The notes: generated from the sequence alone by a model not told the origin. A stretch of 64,000 nt of DNA from Mucilaginibacter sabulilitoris (GCF_034262375.1 NZ_CP139558.1:6944001-7008000), one strand, 5' to 3'. Counted from the stretch's first letter, positions 47,050 to 56,284 are shown. Numbers and translations: made by a program.

Positions 47050-48252
47050 ATGTTTGAGGGTAAAAACATCATTCTCGGAGTTTGCGGCAGTATAGCCGCC
47101 TATAAATCGGCATTGCTGGTTCGGCTGTTAATCAAGGCCGGCGCAAATGTACAGGTAGTAATGACCCCCGATGCCACCAATTTCATAACTCCGCTTACGC
47201 TATCAACTCTTTCAAAAAAACCGGTATTGGTTAATTATTTTAAACCCGACACTGGCGAATGGAACAACCACGTAGAACTTGGCCTTTGGGCAGATATGCT
47301 GGTGATAACCCCTGCAAGCGCCAACACGCTGGCCAAAATGGCAAACGGTCTTTGCGATAATTTACTGTCGGCCGTTTATCTGTCGGCCAAATGCCCGGTG
47401 TACTTTGCACCCGCTATGGACCTTGATATGTGGCTGCATCCTGCTACTCGTCAAAACATAACCCGGCTGCAATCGTTCGGCAATACCTTAATAGCGCCGG
47501 GCACAGGCGAACTGGCCAGCGGGCTTTATGGCGAGGGGCGCCTGGCCGAGCCGGATGAAATTGTCGATTTCCTATCATTTACCCTAAAAAAAAAACTCCT
47601 TTTAGCTAATCAAAACATTATGGTTACCGCGGGGCCTACTTATGAGGCCATTGATCCGGTACGCTTTATAGGCAATCATTCGTCGGGCAAAATGGGGTTT
47701 GCCATTGCCGATGAACTGGCCACCATGGGGGCCAATGTTACCCTGATCACAGGGCCATCCGCAGAAATAAGCAAACAGCAAAACATCAAACGAATAAACG
47801 TAACATCGGCCGCCGAAATGCTGGAGGCTTGTGCTGATGCTTTTAAAACGGCGAAAGCCTGTATCATGAGCGCAGCCGTGGCCGACTATACCCCCGTGCA
47901 CGTTGCCGCGCAAAAGATTAAAAAACAGGACGGCGGCTTCAATATCGAACTCAAAAAAACTACCGATATTTTAAAGTTCCTGGGCGAGCAGAAAACCACC
48001 AACCAGCTGTTGGTTGGTTTTGCTTTGGAAACCAATGATGAGGAACAGAACGCAATGAATAAGCTACAGCATAAAAATCTTGATTTTATTGTGCTAAATT
48101 CGCTTAACGATGCCGGGGCCGGCTTTAAAAAGGATACCAATAAGATAACCATTATTGACCGCGACCTTCAAAAAACAGTATTCGAGCTTAAAAGCAAGGA
48201 TGCTGTAGCGCGTGATATTTGCCTTAAAGTAGCCCAACTCATCAACAGATGA
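47050..48252 (+). CDS. coaBC: CoaBC, phosphopantothenoylcysteine synthetase/decarboxylase
   Basis: 400 residues. The N-terminal flavin-dependent decarboxylase has GSIAAYKSA, the catalytic His in NNHVELGLWADM, PAMDLDMW (an Asp where many family members have Asn) and the cysteine loop MANGLCDNLLSAVYLSA. The C-terminal synthetase starts at MVTAGPTYEAIDPVRFIGNHSSGKMG (~190). It converts phosphopantothenate and Cys to phosphopantetheine for CoA synthesis. It overlaps DUF4835 by 4 bases. Confidence 0.93.
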   Translation: MFEGKNIILGVCGSIAAYKSALLVRLLIKAGANVQVVMTPDATNFITPLTLSTLSKKPVLVNYFKPDTGEWNNHVELGLWADMLVITPASANTLAKMANGLCDNLLSAVYLSAKCPVYFAPAMDLDMWLHPATRQNITRLQSFGNTLIAPGTGELASGLYGEGRLAEPDEIVDFLSFTLKKKLLLANQNIMVTAGPTYEAIDPVRFIGNHSSGKMGFAIADELATMGANVTLITGPSAEISKQQNIKRINVTSAAEMLEACADAFKTAKACIMSAAVADYTPVHVAAQKIKKQDGGFNIELKKTTDILKFLGEQKTTNQLLVGFALETNDEEQNAMNKLQHKNLDFIVLNSLNDAGAGFKKDTNKITIIDRDLQKTVFELKSKDAVARDICLKVAQLINR

Positions 48253-49142
48253 AAAAAACAGTCTTTTATATCATTTTAGTACTCGCGGGTTTCAGGGCTT
48301 CGGCCCAGGATCTGAATGCCAGGGTACAGGTATTGTCGCCCAAGATACAGGGCAGCAACAAGCGAATTTTCCAGACGCTTGAAACCGCTATGAAAGATTT
48401 TTTAAACGGCCGCAAATGGAGCGCCGACGCCATACTGCCCCAGGAGAGGATCGATTGTAACTTTGTACTCAATGTCACCAACTGGGACGGCAGCAGCAAC
48501 TTCAGCGGTGAACTGCAGGTACAATCATCAAGACCGGTTTTTAACTCAACCTATAGCTCAACCTTGCTTAATATTAACGATAAGGACGTTGACTTTATTT
48601 ACAACGAAGGGCAAACTATTGACTATACCGACCAAAACTTTCAAAGTAACCTGAGCTCTATCATGGCCTTTTATGCCTATATTATTGTTGGCCTTGATTA
48701 TGATACTTTTTCACAATACGGAGGCTCACCCTATTTTGCCAATGCCCAAACCGTGGTTAATAACGCACAAACCGGATCATACCGCGGCTGGAAGGCTTTT
48801 GACAGTAATACCAATAGATACTGGCTATCCGAAAACCTGAACAACAAGCTTTATGCCCCCCTGCGCAGTTTTATGTACGATTACCACCGGAACGGGCTGG
48901 ATGCCATGGCCGACAATGTAGCCAAAGGCCGCAAGGAAATTACCACCATATTACCAGGACTGCAGCAGATAGACCGCCAGCGCGTGGGCGCCATGTTCCC
49001 GCTTGTATTTTACACTGCCAAAAGCGACGAACTGGTATTGTTGTACAGCAAGGCCGATCCGCAGGAACGGGTACAGGCCATGAACATATTACTGCAAGCC
49101 GATCCGGCCAATGGTAATAAGTATCAAACACTGCAAAAATAG
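48249..49142 (+). CDS. DUF4835 family protein, secreted
   Basis: 297 residues: signal peptide (YIILVLAGFRASAQ), then LNARVQVLSPKIQGSNKRIFQTLETAMKDFLNGRKWS and GLDYDTFSQYGGSPYFANAQTVVNNAQ, the blocks of Bacteroidota DUF4835. Function unknown. The start overlaps the coaBC stop (ATGA), so the two are coupled. In relatives recN usually follows; here a BlaI/M56 pair intervenes. Confidence 0.8.
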   Translation: MKKTVFYIILVLAGFRASAQDLNARVQVLSPKIQGSNKRIFQTLETAMKDFLNGRKWSADAILPQERIDCNFVLNVTNWDGSSNFSGELQVQSSRPVFNSTYSSTLLNINDKDVDFIYNEGQTIDYTDQNFQSNLSSIMAFYAYIIVGLDYDTFSQYGGSPYFANAQTVVNNAQTGSYRGWKAFDSNTNRYWLSENLNNKLYAPLRSFMYDYHRNGLDAMADNVAKGRKEITTILPGLQQIDRQRVGAMFPLVFYTAKSDELVLLYSKADPQERVQAMNILLQADPANGNKYQTLQK

Positions 49143-49179
49143 AACTACTATAATACATCAGGATAGGAGCAAAAAACGG

Positions 49180-49255
49180 GGTCATGCTGAGCCCGTCGGA
49201 GCATAGTGGGCAGGCTTCTGCGCTCAACCCTTCAACGGAGCTCAGGCTGACAGCA
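49180..49255. repeat. Dispersed repeat (GTCATGCTGAGC family)
   Basis: GTCATGCTGAGCCCGTCGGA, then GCATAGTGGGCAGGC and a GAGCTCAGGCTGACAG end. It is the reverse-orientation counterpart of the copy at ~3400-3476, partly diverged, in the gap between the DUF4835 gene and blaI. Confidence 0.65.
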
Positions 49256-49335
49256 GCTACCTGGTTTACTTTCTCGTTCTTGTTCCCAACTGATTTCATC
49301 TCATTTTAAAATTATTTTCACAAAATATTTGCAAA

Positions 49336-49375
49336 TACGAAATCCATCGTAGATATTTGTACGAAGAAATTCGTA
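49336..49375 (+). promoter_or_regulatory. Twin 16-bp operator-like dyads upstream of blaI
   Basis: TACGAAATCCATCGTA (49336-49351) and TACGAAGAAATTCGTA (49360-49375) are both TACGA-N6-TCGTA dyads; their centres are 24 bases apart. A palindrome TATTTGCAAATA (49326-49337) lies just before, and an ATATTTG -7-like box lies between them. BlaI/MecI repressors bind paired dyads over their own promoter as dimers. Confidence 0.6.
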
Positions 49376-49384
49376 TTAAATAAA

Positions 49385-49762
49385 ATGGATATAAAACCAA
49401 CAGAAAGCGAGCTGGAAATATTGCAGGTGATCTGGAATAAGGGGCAATGTACCGTACGTGATGTTCATGAAGAACTGGCCAAAACAAAGGATGCCGGTTA
49501 TACCACTACCTTAAAACTGATGCAGATTATGCACGACAAAGGTTTGGTTGAACGCGACACCACCTCGAAAACTCATTTGTATAAAGCGTTATTTACCCAG
49601 GAACAGGCACAAAGCAACGCTTTAGATAAAATATTGTCTACTGTATTTAAGGGCTCAACATCTGATCTGGTAATACAGGCGCTGGGTCAGCACCGCGCAT
49701 CAAAGGACGAAATTGACGCTATTAAAGATTATTTAAAACAGTTTGATCAGCATAAAAAATAA
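49385..49762 (+). CDS. BlaI/MecI/CopY-family repressor
   Basis: 125 residues: winged-helix DNA-binding part (PTESELEILQVIWNKGQCTVRDVHEELAKTKDAGYTTTLKLMQIMHDKGLV) and a C-terminal dimerisation helix pair. The family represses beta-lactamase, copper or other operons until a membrane protease cleaves it. It lies 5 bases before an M56 peptidase gene, the typical pair. Two 16-bp dyads upstream fit autoregulation. Confidence 0.85.
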   Translation: MDIKPTESELEILQVIWNKGQCTVRDVHEELAKTKDAGYTTTLKLMQIMHDKGLVERDTTSKTHLYKALFTQEQAQSNALDKILSTVFKGSTSDLVIQALGQHRASKDEIDAIKDYLKQFDQHKK

Positions 49763-49767
49763 GTATC

Positions 49768-51747
49768 ATGGAAAATCTGTTCTATAACATAAGTCAGGTT
49801 TTGGGTATTACCATTATCCACTCGTTGTGGCAGGGATTATTGGTGTGGTTTGTATTGCACCTGTTATTTACCTGTGCGCCGTCAATGTCGTCGGTTAAAA
49901 AGCACAATTTGGGTATGTTAGCCATGCTAACTATCAGTACGTGGTTTATTTATACATTGATTATTCAGGTGCAGGCGCATGTATGGATTGATCTGTCGGT
50001 AGTTGCCGCTCCCGGTATATTGCCTCATTTTAATTTTCCTGTCAATACATCTGTCCACACCATATCGGCCGACCGCTTTAACTATGTTATTGAAGGGTAC
50101 CTGCCCTATGTTTCGGCACTTTATTTTGCCGGCTTAGTGTTTAATCTATTAAGGCTGGGTCTAAACCTGCAAAAACTAAACCTCATTAAAAGGTCAATGA
50201 TCCCGGCTGATGATATACAGGTTTATGTAGATGATTTTTGCAGCAAACTTCACATTGGCAAATATGTAAGCGCCAACTTCAGCCGCTTTACTGATGTACC
50301 CTGCATGATCGGCTTTTTTAAACCCATCATACTTTTGCCCATAACCTTAACTACTTATTTATCTGCAGAAGAAATAGAAGCCGTTTTACTGCACGAGCTA
50401 TCACACATAAAACGTAATGATTATTTGCTCAACATGGCTCAGCAGGTAATAAACATCATGCTTTTCTTTAATCCCTTTGCCCAATTAATTAACCGCATCA
50501 TAAACCAGGAACGCGAAAACCGGTGCGACGATCTGGTTGTACAAACCACCGCCCAACCGCTGATATACGCTCAGGCCCTTTTAAAATTAGAACAATCGCG
50601 GCAAGTAAATCTATCGCTGGCACTGGCAGCAACCGGAAAAAAATATCATTTATTAAACAGAATTGAACGCATCATGAAAACCAAAAAACCAATTGGCAAT
50701 ATTCGCCACCTGCTTGTGGCCATTGTCATAATGGCGGCCAGCATAAGCAGCATAGCATGGTTAAACCCTACCATAAAAGATGGTAAGCTATCTATTAAAA
50801 AAATCGCATACGCAAAAATTGTACCCAATCTTTTTGCCGATACCACCCAAAAAAAGGTTGTTAAAGCCAAAAAGACGACCGTTGCCAAAAAGACCGTTAA
50901 AAACAAACCCTTCAATTATAAACATGAGGATGAAGCAGAAGGCTTAAACGATGCCGAGTTACAAAGACTTACAAACGAAGTAAGCAAACAGGCCAAAGTT
51001 ATTAGCAAATACTATGATAGCCCGGAGTTTAAAAAACAGATGGAGGATATGGCTTCAAAAGGTAAGGCTATGCAAGACTATGCCAATAGTCCTGAAATGA
51101 GAGAACTGCAGGTTAATCAGCAAAAAATAGCTGCCGATTTTCAGGAAAAATGGGGCGACAACGGCGAAATAAAGGAAATTGGTGAACAAATGCATGCCAT
51201 TGGCGAAAAGATGAAGGAATATTTTGAAAGCCCCGAGTTTAAAAAAATGAACGAGGAGCTCGAAAAAAAATACAACATTCCGCATAATCGCAATTATGTA
51301 GATGACAGTAAAGACGAGAACTACCGCAAATACCAGGAGGAGCTGCAAAGTAAAATACCGGCCAACGTAAAGGAAGAAACAACGCAAATGAAAAAGTTGG
51401 GCGAGCAAATGCGCAGCCGCTATGACTCTCCCGAGTTTCGTGAAAAAAGCAGGCAATTACGCGCAATGGGCGATAGCCTGAGAAAAGCTTATCAAGGCGA
51501 CCAATGGGTACAGCAACGTACCGAGATGAAAAAAATGAGTGAGCAAATGCGCGCTTACGAAAACAGCCCGGAACTTAAGAAAGCTAAAGAACAATTAAAT
51601 ATTGCCAGCAGAAATTTGCAACAGTACATGAAAAGCCCAGCCTTCAGGAAAAAGATGGAAGCATACCGCTACCAATTGAAAAAGGATTTTGATTATAAAT
51701 ATGATTACAAAGACGATACTGACAGTAAAGCAGATACCCTTCAATAG
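49768..51747 (+). CDS. BlaR1-like M56 membrane metallopeptidase with SPEF-repeat coiled-coil tail
   Basis: 659 residues. Membrane helices at ~15-32, ~50-72 and ~108-125, the zinc motif HELSHIKRND (HEXXH near residue 209) and a last helix near 312-330 form the M56/BlaR1 protease. Instead of a penicillin-binding sensor, residues ~375-650 form a charged coiled coil with six copies of Y-x(1-2)-SP-(E/A)-(F/M/L)-(K/R). The protease would cut the adjacent BlaI repressor. The ligand is unknown. A hairpin terminator follows directly. Confidence 0.8.
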   Translation: MENLFYNISQVLGITIIHSLWQGLLVWFVLHLLFTCAPSMSSVKKHNLGMLAMLTISTWFIYTLIIQVQAHVWIDLSVVAAPGILPHFNFPVNTSVHTISADRFNYVIEGYLPYVSALYFAGLVFNLLRLGLNLQKLNLIKRSMIPADDIQVYVDDFCSKLHIGKYVSANFSRFTDVPCMIGFFKPIILLPITLTTYLSAEEIEAVLLHELSHIKRNDYLLNMAQQVINIMLFFNPFAQLINRIINQERENRCDDLVVQTTAQPLIYAQALLKLEQSRQVNLSLALAATGKKYHLLNRIERIMKTKKPIGNIRHLLVAIVIMAASISSIAWLNPTIKDGKLSIKKIAYAKIVPNLFADTTQKKVVKAKKTTVAKKTVKNKPFNYKHEDEAEGLNDAELQRLTNEVSKQAKVISKYYDSPEFKKQMEDMASKGKAMQDYANSPEMRELQVNQQKIAADFQEKWGDNGEIKEIGEQMHAIGEKMKEYFESPEFKKMNEELEKKYNIPHNRNYVDDSKDENYRKYQEELQSKIPANVKEETTQMKKLGEQMRSRYDSPEFREKSRQLRAMGDSLRKAYQGDQWVQQRTEMKKMSEQMRAYENSPELKKAKEQLNIASRNLQQYMKSPAFRKKMEAYRYQLKKDFDYKYDYKDDTDSKADTLQ

Positions 51748-51787
51748 TTTTTAATTATTAAACCCAATACATTGAAATTCGTAATTT

Positions 51788-51819
51788 AGTATCCTTAATA
51801 AAATAAGGATACTTTTTTT
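51788..51819 (+). terminator. Terminator abutting the recN start codon
   Basis: AGTATCCTTA (51788-51797) pairs with TAAGGATACT (51804-51813), loop of 6, then six further T residues to 51819 and ATG at 51820. It would end the blaI-M56 transcript; recN then needs readthrough or an initiation point inside the hairpin. Confidence 0.75.
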
Positions 51820-53523
51820 ATGCTTCAAAAGCTAACCATTAATAACTACGCGTTAATTGACAATCTTGAGATAGGTTTTGGCAAAGGCTTAAACATTCTT
51901 ACCGGTGAAACCGGAGCCGGTAAATCAATTATATTAGGTGCTTTGTCGCTCATTTTGGGGCAGCGGGCCGAGAGCAGGTATTTTTTTAATCAGCAAAAAA
52001 AATGCGTTATTGAAGGTCAGTTCAAAATCGGCGACTTTCATCTTAAATCCTTTTTTGAGGATAACGACCTGGATTACGAAGCTGAAACCGTACTTCGCCG
52101 CGAAATTTCTGCCGATGGTAAATCAAGGGCTTTTGTGAACGATACCCCGGTTAACTTAACCTCACTAAAACAACTGGGCGAAAAACTGATCGACATCCAC
52201 TCGCAGCATGCCACGCTCGAAATTAACGACCCGGAATTTCAGTTACTGGTGGTTGATGCCGTTGCCAAACATCCGGAGCTATTAAACGAATACCAAACCA
52301 AATACAAAGCCCATAAAAAATCAACCTCAAAACTCGAGAAATTGATTGAGGAAAGCGAAAAGGCCAAGGCCGACCTGGATTATTTTCAGTTTCAGTTTGA
52401 TGAACTGGAGAAAGCATCTCTGAATGCCGATGAACAGGAACTGCTTGAAAAAGAACTATACGCTTTAAACAACGCCGAAGAAATAAAACGCAACCTGTTT
52501 GGCGCTTACTATTTAATGCAGGAAAGCGAAACCGCGGCTTTAGCACAATTGCGCGAAGCCGGGCAACAGCTGGGCACACTCGAAAAATTCGATACCCAAA
52601 TTGAAGAATTGCACCAGCGGTTAAACAGCGTCATCATCGAATTAAAAGATATAGCTGCCGAAATTGAGACTATAGAACAGCGCACTCAAACCAACGAGGC
52701 CCGGGTTGAAGAGGTTAACACCCGCCTGAGCATGATCTATAACCTGCAAAAAAAGCACCGGGTTAATACCAATACCGAATTGTTAGCTATACAGGATGAT
52801 CTGTCGGACAAGATACAGAAAGTGTTGTTCAGTGATGAGGCTATTGAAAAACTACAAAAACAGTTAACTGCCGACAGAACCGAGCTGGAAAAACTGGCAG
52901 CGCAGTTAACTGCTAACCGCTTAAAAGCTATCCCGGCTATTGAGAAACAAGTATTGGCAGCGCTGGCCGAAATGGGGATGGCTAATTCAGCGTTGAAAAT
53001 TGAACAAGCCCCGCTATCTGCCAAAGGTGGAACTGAAAAAGCAGATCCGGGCAATCCCCCTTCAGGGGGGCTGGGGGCAAACGGCGCGGATCAGATCCGT
53101 TTCCTGTTTTCGGCAAATAAAGGCCACGCCCTGGCCGAAATGAGCAAGGTTGCATCAGGCGGCGAGCTTTCCCGTTTAATGTTGAGCATTAAATCGCTCA
53201 TTGCACAATATACCGCATTGCCTACTATTATTTTTGATGAGATTGATACGGGAGTATCGGGCGAGGTGGCCAATAAAGTTGGCCAGATCATGGAGCAACT
53301 GGCCGGCAACCTGCAGGTGATCACCATTACGCACCTGCCGCAAATTGCCAGCAAAGGGCAAAATCATTATTTTGTTTATAAGGATGATTCTGCGACTACT
53401 ACCTACACCCGCATAAAACAACTGGATGAGCAGGAGCGTGTATTGGAGATTGCCAAGATGCTCAGCGGCGACAAACCCGGCGAAAGTGCGCTGCAAAACG
53501 CGAGGGAGTTGCTGGGGGCGTAA
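51820..53523 (+). CDS. recN: DNA repair protein RecN
   Basis: 567 residues of an SMC-like ATPase: N-terminal Walker A GETGAGKSI (~residue 28), long coiled coil (~155-375), and C-terminal signature KVASGGELSRLMLSIKSL plus Walker B TIIFDEIDTGVSG. RecN acts in double-strand break repair. Residues ~404-425 (KGGTEKADPGNPPSGGLGANG) are an insertion coded by a palindromic repeat just before the GADQIRFLFSANKG strand. The ATG follows immediately after a terminator hairpin. Confidence 0.92.
   Translation: MLQKLTINNYALIDNLEIGFGKGLNILTGETGAGKSIILGALSLILGQRAESRYFFNQQKKCVIEGQFKIGDFHLKSFFEDNDLDYEAETVLRREISADGKSRAFVNDTPVNLTSLKQLGEKLIDIHSQHATLEINDPEFQLLVVDAVAKHPELLNEYQTKYKAHKKSTSKLEKLIEESEKAKADLDYFQFQFDELEKASLNADEQELLEKELYALNNAEEIKRNLFGAYYLMQESETAALAQLREAGQQLGTLEKFDTQIEELHQRLNSVIIELKDIAAEIETIEQRTQTNEARVEEVNTRLSMIYNLQKKHRVNTNTELLAIQDDLSDKIQKVLFSDEAIEKLQKQLTADRTELEKLAAQLTANRLKAIPAIEKQVLAALAEMGMANSALKIEQAPLSAKGGTEKADPGNPPSGGLGANGADQIRFLFSANKGHALAEMSKVASGGELSRLMLSIKSLIAQYTALPTIIFDEIDTGVSGEVANKVGQIMEQLAGNLQVITITHLPQIASKGQNHYFVYKDDSATTTYTRIKQLDEQERVLEIAKMLSGDKPGESALQNARELLGA
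53053..53082. repeat. Repeat-derived insertion inside recN
   Basis: CAATCCCCCTTCAGGGGGGC then TGGGGGCA is a C/G-rich hairpin (CCCCCTTCAGGGGG) typical of dispersed repeats. It is translated as NPPSGGLGA in the variable loop before the last ATPase strands. It resembles the second hairpin of the icmF repeats (CTCCCCTTCCGGGGGCGA) but belongs to a CTGGGGG variant. Confidence 0.6.
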
Positions 53524-53689
53524 TTTGCAGTGGGCAGTTTGCAGTGCGCAGTTAAAATGTTTTTGAATAAAATGAATTCCTTTTAATACCACAGGCTGCA
53601 AACTGGTAACTGCATACAGCAAACTGATAACTGCAAACCGGCAACTGCTAATCAAATCATAAATTACTTTAATTATAAAAACTTAACTC

Positions 53690-54502
53690 ATGGCTTATAA
53701 TTTATTAAAAAGTAAAAAGGGGATCATTTTTGGTGCCCTTAATGATCAATCCATAGCCTGGAAAGTAGCGCAGCGCGCTGTACAGGAAGGTGCCGAAATT
53801 GTACTGTCAAACGCTCCCATCGCCCTGCGCATGGGCGAACTCAATAAACTGGCCGAAGAATGCAACGCCCCTGTTGTAGCGGCAGATGTTACCAGCAATG
53901 ATGATATTACCAACCTGTTTACCAAAACACAGGAACATTTTGGCGGAGGAGTCGATTTTATATTGCACTCTATAGGTATGAGCGTAAACGTGCGTAAAAG
54001 CATCCATTACACCGAAAATAATTATGATTTTTCCCATAAAGGGTTAGACATATCAGCCTTGAGTCTGCACCGTATATTGCAAACCGCCATGAAAATGGAC
54101 GCTATAAACGAGTGGGGATCAGTACTGGCGCTAACCTACATAGCAGCTCAGCGCGTGTTTCCTGACTATAATGATATGGCCGATAACAAAGCTTACCTGG
54201 AAAGTATTGCACGCAACTTTGGTTATCAATATGGAGTAAAGAAAAACGTGCGTATTAATACGGTGTCACAATCGCCAACGCGCACTACGGCTGGTTCGGG
54301 TGTAAAGGGCTTTGACGGCTTTATCAATTACGCCGAAAAGATGAGTCCGCTGGGTAACGCTAATGCCGACCAGTGTGCCGATTATTGCGTAACCCTGTTC
54401 AGCGATCTGACCCGTATGGTTACCATGCAAAACCTTTTCCACGATGGCGGCTTCTCTTTCACGGGCGTAACCCAGGCGGTTATTGAACAAATGGAAAAAT
54501 AA
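53690..54502 (+). CDS. fabI: Enoyl-[ACP] reductase (NADH) FabI
   Basis: 270 residues: GIIFGALNDQSIAWKVAQRAVQEGAEIVLS is the nucleotide loop; the catalytic set is Tyr in LTYIAAQRVFPDY and Lys in DYNDMADNKA (YX6K). It carries the final reduction of each fatty-acid elongation cycle and is the triclosan target. The 166-base gap to recN is filled with short CTGCAAACTGGTAACTGC-type repeats. Its terminator has been split by the insertion element downstream. Confidence 0.92.
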   Translation: MAYNLLKSKKGIIFGALNDQSIAWKVAQRAVQEGAEIVLSNAPIALRMGELNKLAEECNAPVVAADVTSNDDITNLFTKTQEHFGGGVDFILHSIGMSVNVRKSIHYTENNYDFSHKGLDISALSLHRILQTAMKMDAINEWGSVLALTYIAAQRVFPDYNDMADNKAYLESIARNFGYQYGVKKNVRINTVSQSPTRTTAGSGVKGFDGFINYAEKMSPLGNANADQCADYCVTLFSDLTRMVTMQNLFHDGGFSFTGVTQAVIEQMEK

Positions 54503-54521
54503 CAAAAGGTTTAAGACATAA

Positions 54522-54536
54522 AAAAAGCGCCGTGCA
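54522..54536 (+). terminator. Left arm of the fabI terminator, split by an IS
   Basis: AAAAAGCGCCGTGCA (54522-54536) is the exact inverse complement of TGCACGGCGCTTTTT at 56285-56299. Joined across the element they give a 15-bp stem with a 3-base loop. The insertion therefore broke the original terminator at its loop. Confidence 0.75.
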
Positions 54537-54725
54537 AATTGCGAGGGCACTGAAAAAGTAGTGCAATAAAACGAATTACGAAAAGCGATCAAGAGAAAAG
54601 GCAACTTTTACTTGGTCGCTTTTTTGTTCTGATTGCTTTTGTGTGGGTGATTTAATGTGGATAATACGGGCCTATAGGAGTTTGGGGAGTGCAAAAAACG
54701 GCTAAATACCTCTTTTTATTGTTTT

Positions 54726-56177
54726 TTAGGCGATCAGTTTGATGATCCTTTTCAGATTGACAGTAAAGATGGCCAATGCGCCCTGCATCTGCATGTTTTC
54801 GATACCATAAGCTATCGCCCGGTCATAACCATGAACGTTTTTTAGTTCACTGTTTTTGGCTTCGATCTTATACCTGTGTTTGATGCTTTCCTTATATTGT
54901 GTCGTTTCCTGAAAAGCCATCTGTTGTTGGTGCAGGTCTGACTTTATGCTTACAGAATAGGTCTTGGTTTTTGCCCCAGGTTTGTAGCAACCCTCCCTAA
55001 ATGGGCAGATTTTGCATTTTTCAACATCAAAGTAATACGTGTCTGTCTGATTTGTTCCAACGTTCTTTTTTCCCTGTCTTGATTTTCGTATGGACAAATG
55101 CCCTGCAGGGCAAACGAACATATCAGCGTCTTTGTTATAATCGAACTTATCTTCTTCTTTTCTAAACCCCTGGGTAATGGTTGGGTTTAGTTTGGCTACC
55201 ACCTTAATATCCTGTCCGTTCATTAACGCAAGGTTCTCTTTTCCTGAATAAGCCGAATCGCCGATGATCCTTTCTACTTCAATGCCGTTGTTCTGACTGA
55301 TCTCCAGAAGCTTGGGAAGTTCCGGCCCATCGCCTTTTTCTCCCGAAGTGACCACCGCAGCGGTAATAATCCGTTCCTCCGTCATCGCCAAATGCGTCTT
55401 ATAACCAAAGAAGGAACTATCTGCAGATTTATGGCCTGTTTTAGCATCCTTGTCTTTGGATAGCGTATAGTGCTCCTGAGTATCTGCTACTGTCTCTTTC
55501 AATAGATTCAGTTTTTCTTTTACCGCAGGTATCTGGCATAACGGTTGATCGGCTTCAATATACTTTTCCAATGCACTGCAATAAGCCAGTTCTTTTTCCA
55601 ATTCGTCGGCTGTGTTCTTTTCGGGCATGCCTGCCTTCATATCTTCATCTATCGCATAAACAGCTTTGCGGAGTAACTTTGAACGTTCCCGCAATACTTC
55701 CAATGCTGAATACGGGTTGGATCTCGACAGGGAATGGGTAGCATCAACAATAATGGATTTTGAGCGGATGAGCCCTTTTTCAATAGCTATGGTCACCGTT
55801 TTACCAATGAGCAGGTTTAACAGATCATTATCCTTTAGCCGCAGCTTTCTGAACTTTGTTAATGAACTGGGATCAATAACTTCTTCTTCAGGCGACATAT
55901 CCAGGAAATATTTGAAAGACATATCATACTGCGAACGCTCAACCACATCAACGTCTGAAACCGTATAAACCGTTTTCAACAACAGATACTTGAACATCCG
56001 TACAGGGCTTTCCGCTGCCCGGCCGTTAGTAATGCTGTATTTGCTGATCAGTTCATCATAGATAAAGGTAAAATCTACCAGGTCATTGATCTTCCGAAGA
56101 AGATTGTCTTTAGGAACGATCAGGTCATATAAGCCCGAAAACGCGCTAAAATGGATCTTTTGTTGTTGAACGAGCAT
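54726..56177 (-). CDS. IS1182-family DDE transposase
   Basis: 483 residues from the ATG at 56177 (MLVQQQKIHF; a TTG at 56213 is also in frame). An N-terminal helix-turn-helix region (~1-100), DPSSLTKFRK, then a DDE core: Asp in IIVDATHS, Asp in GDSAYSGKEN and Glu in KIEAKNSELKN. A Cys-rich patch (CKICPFREGC) sits between the last two, as in the IS1182/IS5-like group. No frameshift seen. Confidence 0.88.
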   Translation of the reverse strand: MLVQQQKIHFSAFSGLYDLIVPKDNLLRKINDLVDFTFIYDELISKYSITNGRAAESPVRMFKYLLLKTVYTVSDVDVVERSQYDMSFKYFLDMSPEEEVIDPSSLTKFRKLRLKDNDLLNLLIGKTVTIAIEKGLIRSKSIIVDATHSLSRSNPYSALEVLRERSKLLRKAVYAIDEDMKAGMPEKNTADELEKELAYCSALEKYIEADQPLCQIPAVKEKLNLLKETVADTQEHYTLSKDKDAKTGHKSADSSFFGYKTHLAMTEERIITAAVVTSGEKGDGPELPKLLEISQNNGIEVERIIGDSAYSGKENLALMNGQDIKVVAKLNPTITQGFRKEEDKFDYNKDADMFVCPAGHLSIRKSRQGKKNVGTNQTDTYYFDVEKCKICPFREGCYKPGAKTKTYSVSIKSDLHQQQMAFQETTQYKESIKHRYKIEAKNSELKNVHGYDRAIAYGIENMQMQGALAIFTVNLKRIIKLIA

Positions 56178-56214
56178 CTTGTAGTGGCTTTCTTTTGACA
56201 CTTCAAGATACAAA

Positions 56215-56250
56215 AAACGGGGTTGAAAAACTGATTTTTCAACCCCGTTT
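56215..56250 (-). terminator. 16-bp hairpin inside the IS, upstream of the transposase
   Basis: AAACGGGGTTGAAAAA (56215-56230) and its exact inverse complement (56235-56250) with a 4-base loop. It lies between the right inverted repeat and the transposase start. It could stop transcription entering from outside, or hide the start in readthrough RNA. Confidence 0.6.
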
Positions 56251-56284
56251 AGCCTATTTAGACTTTTTCAGTGCCCTCGCAAAT

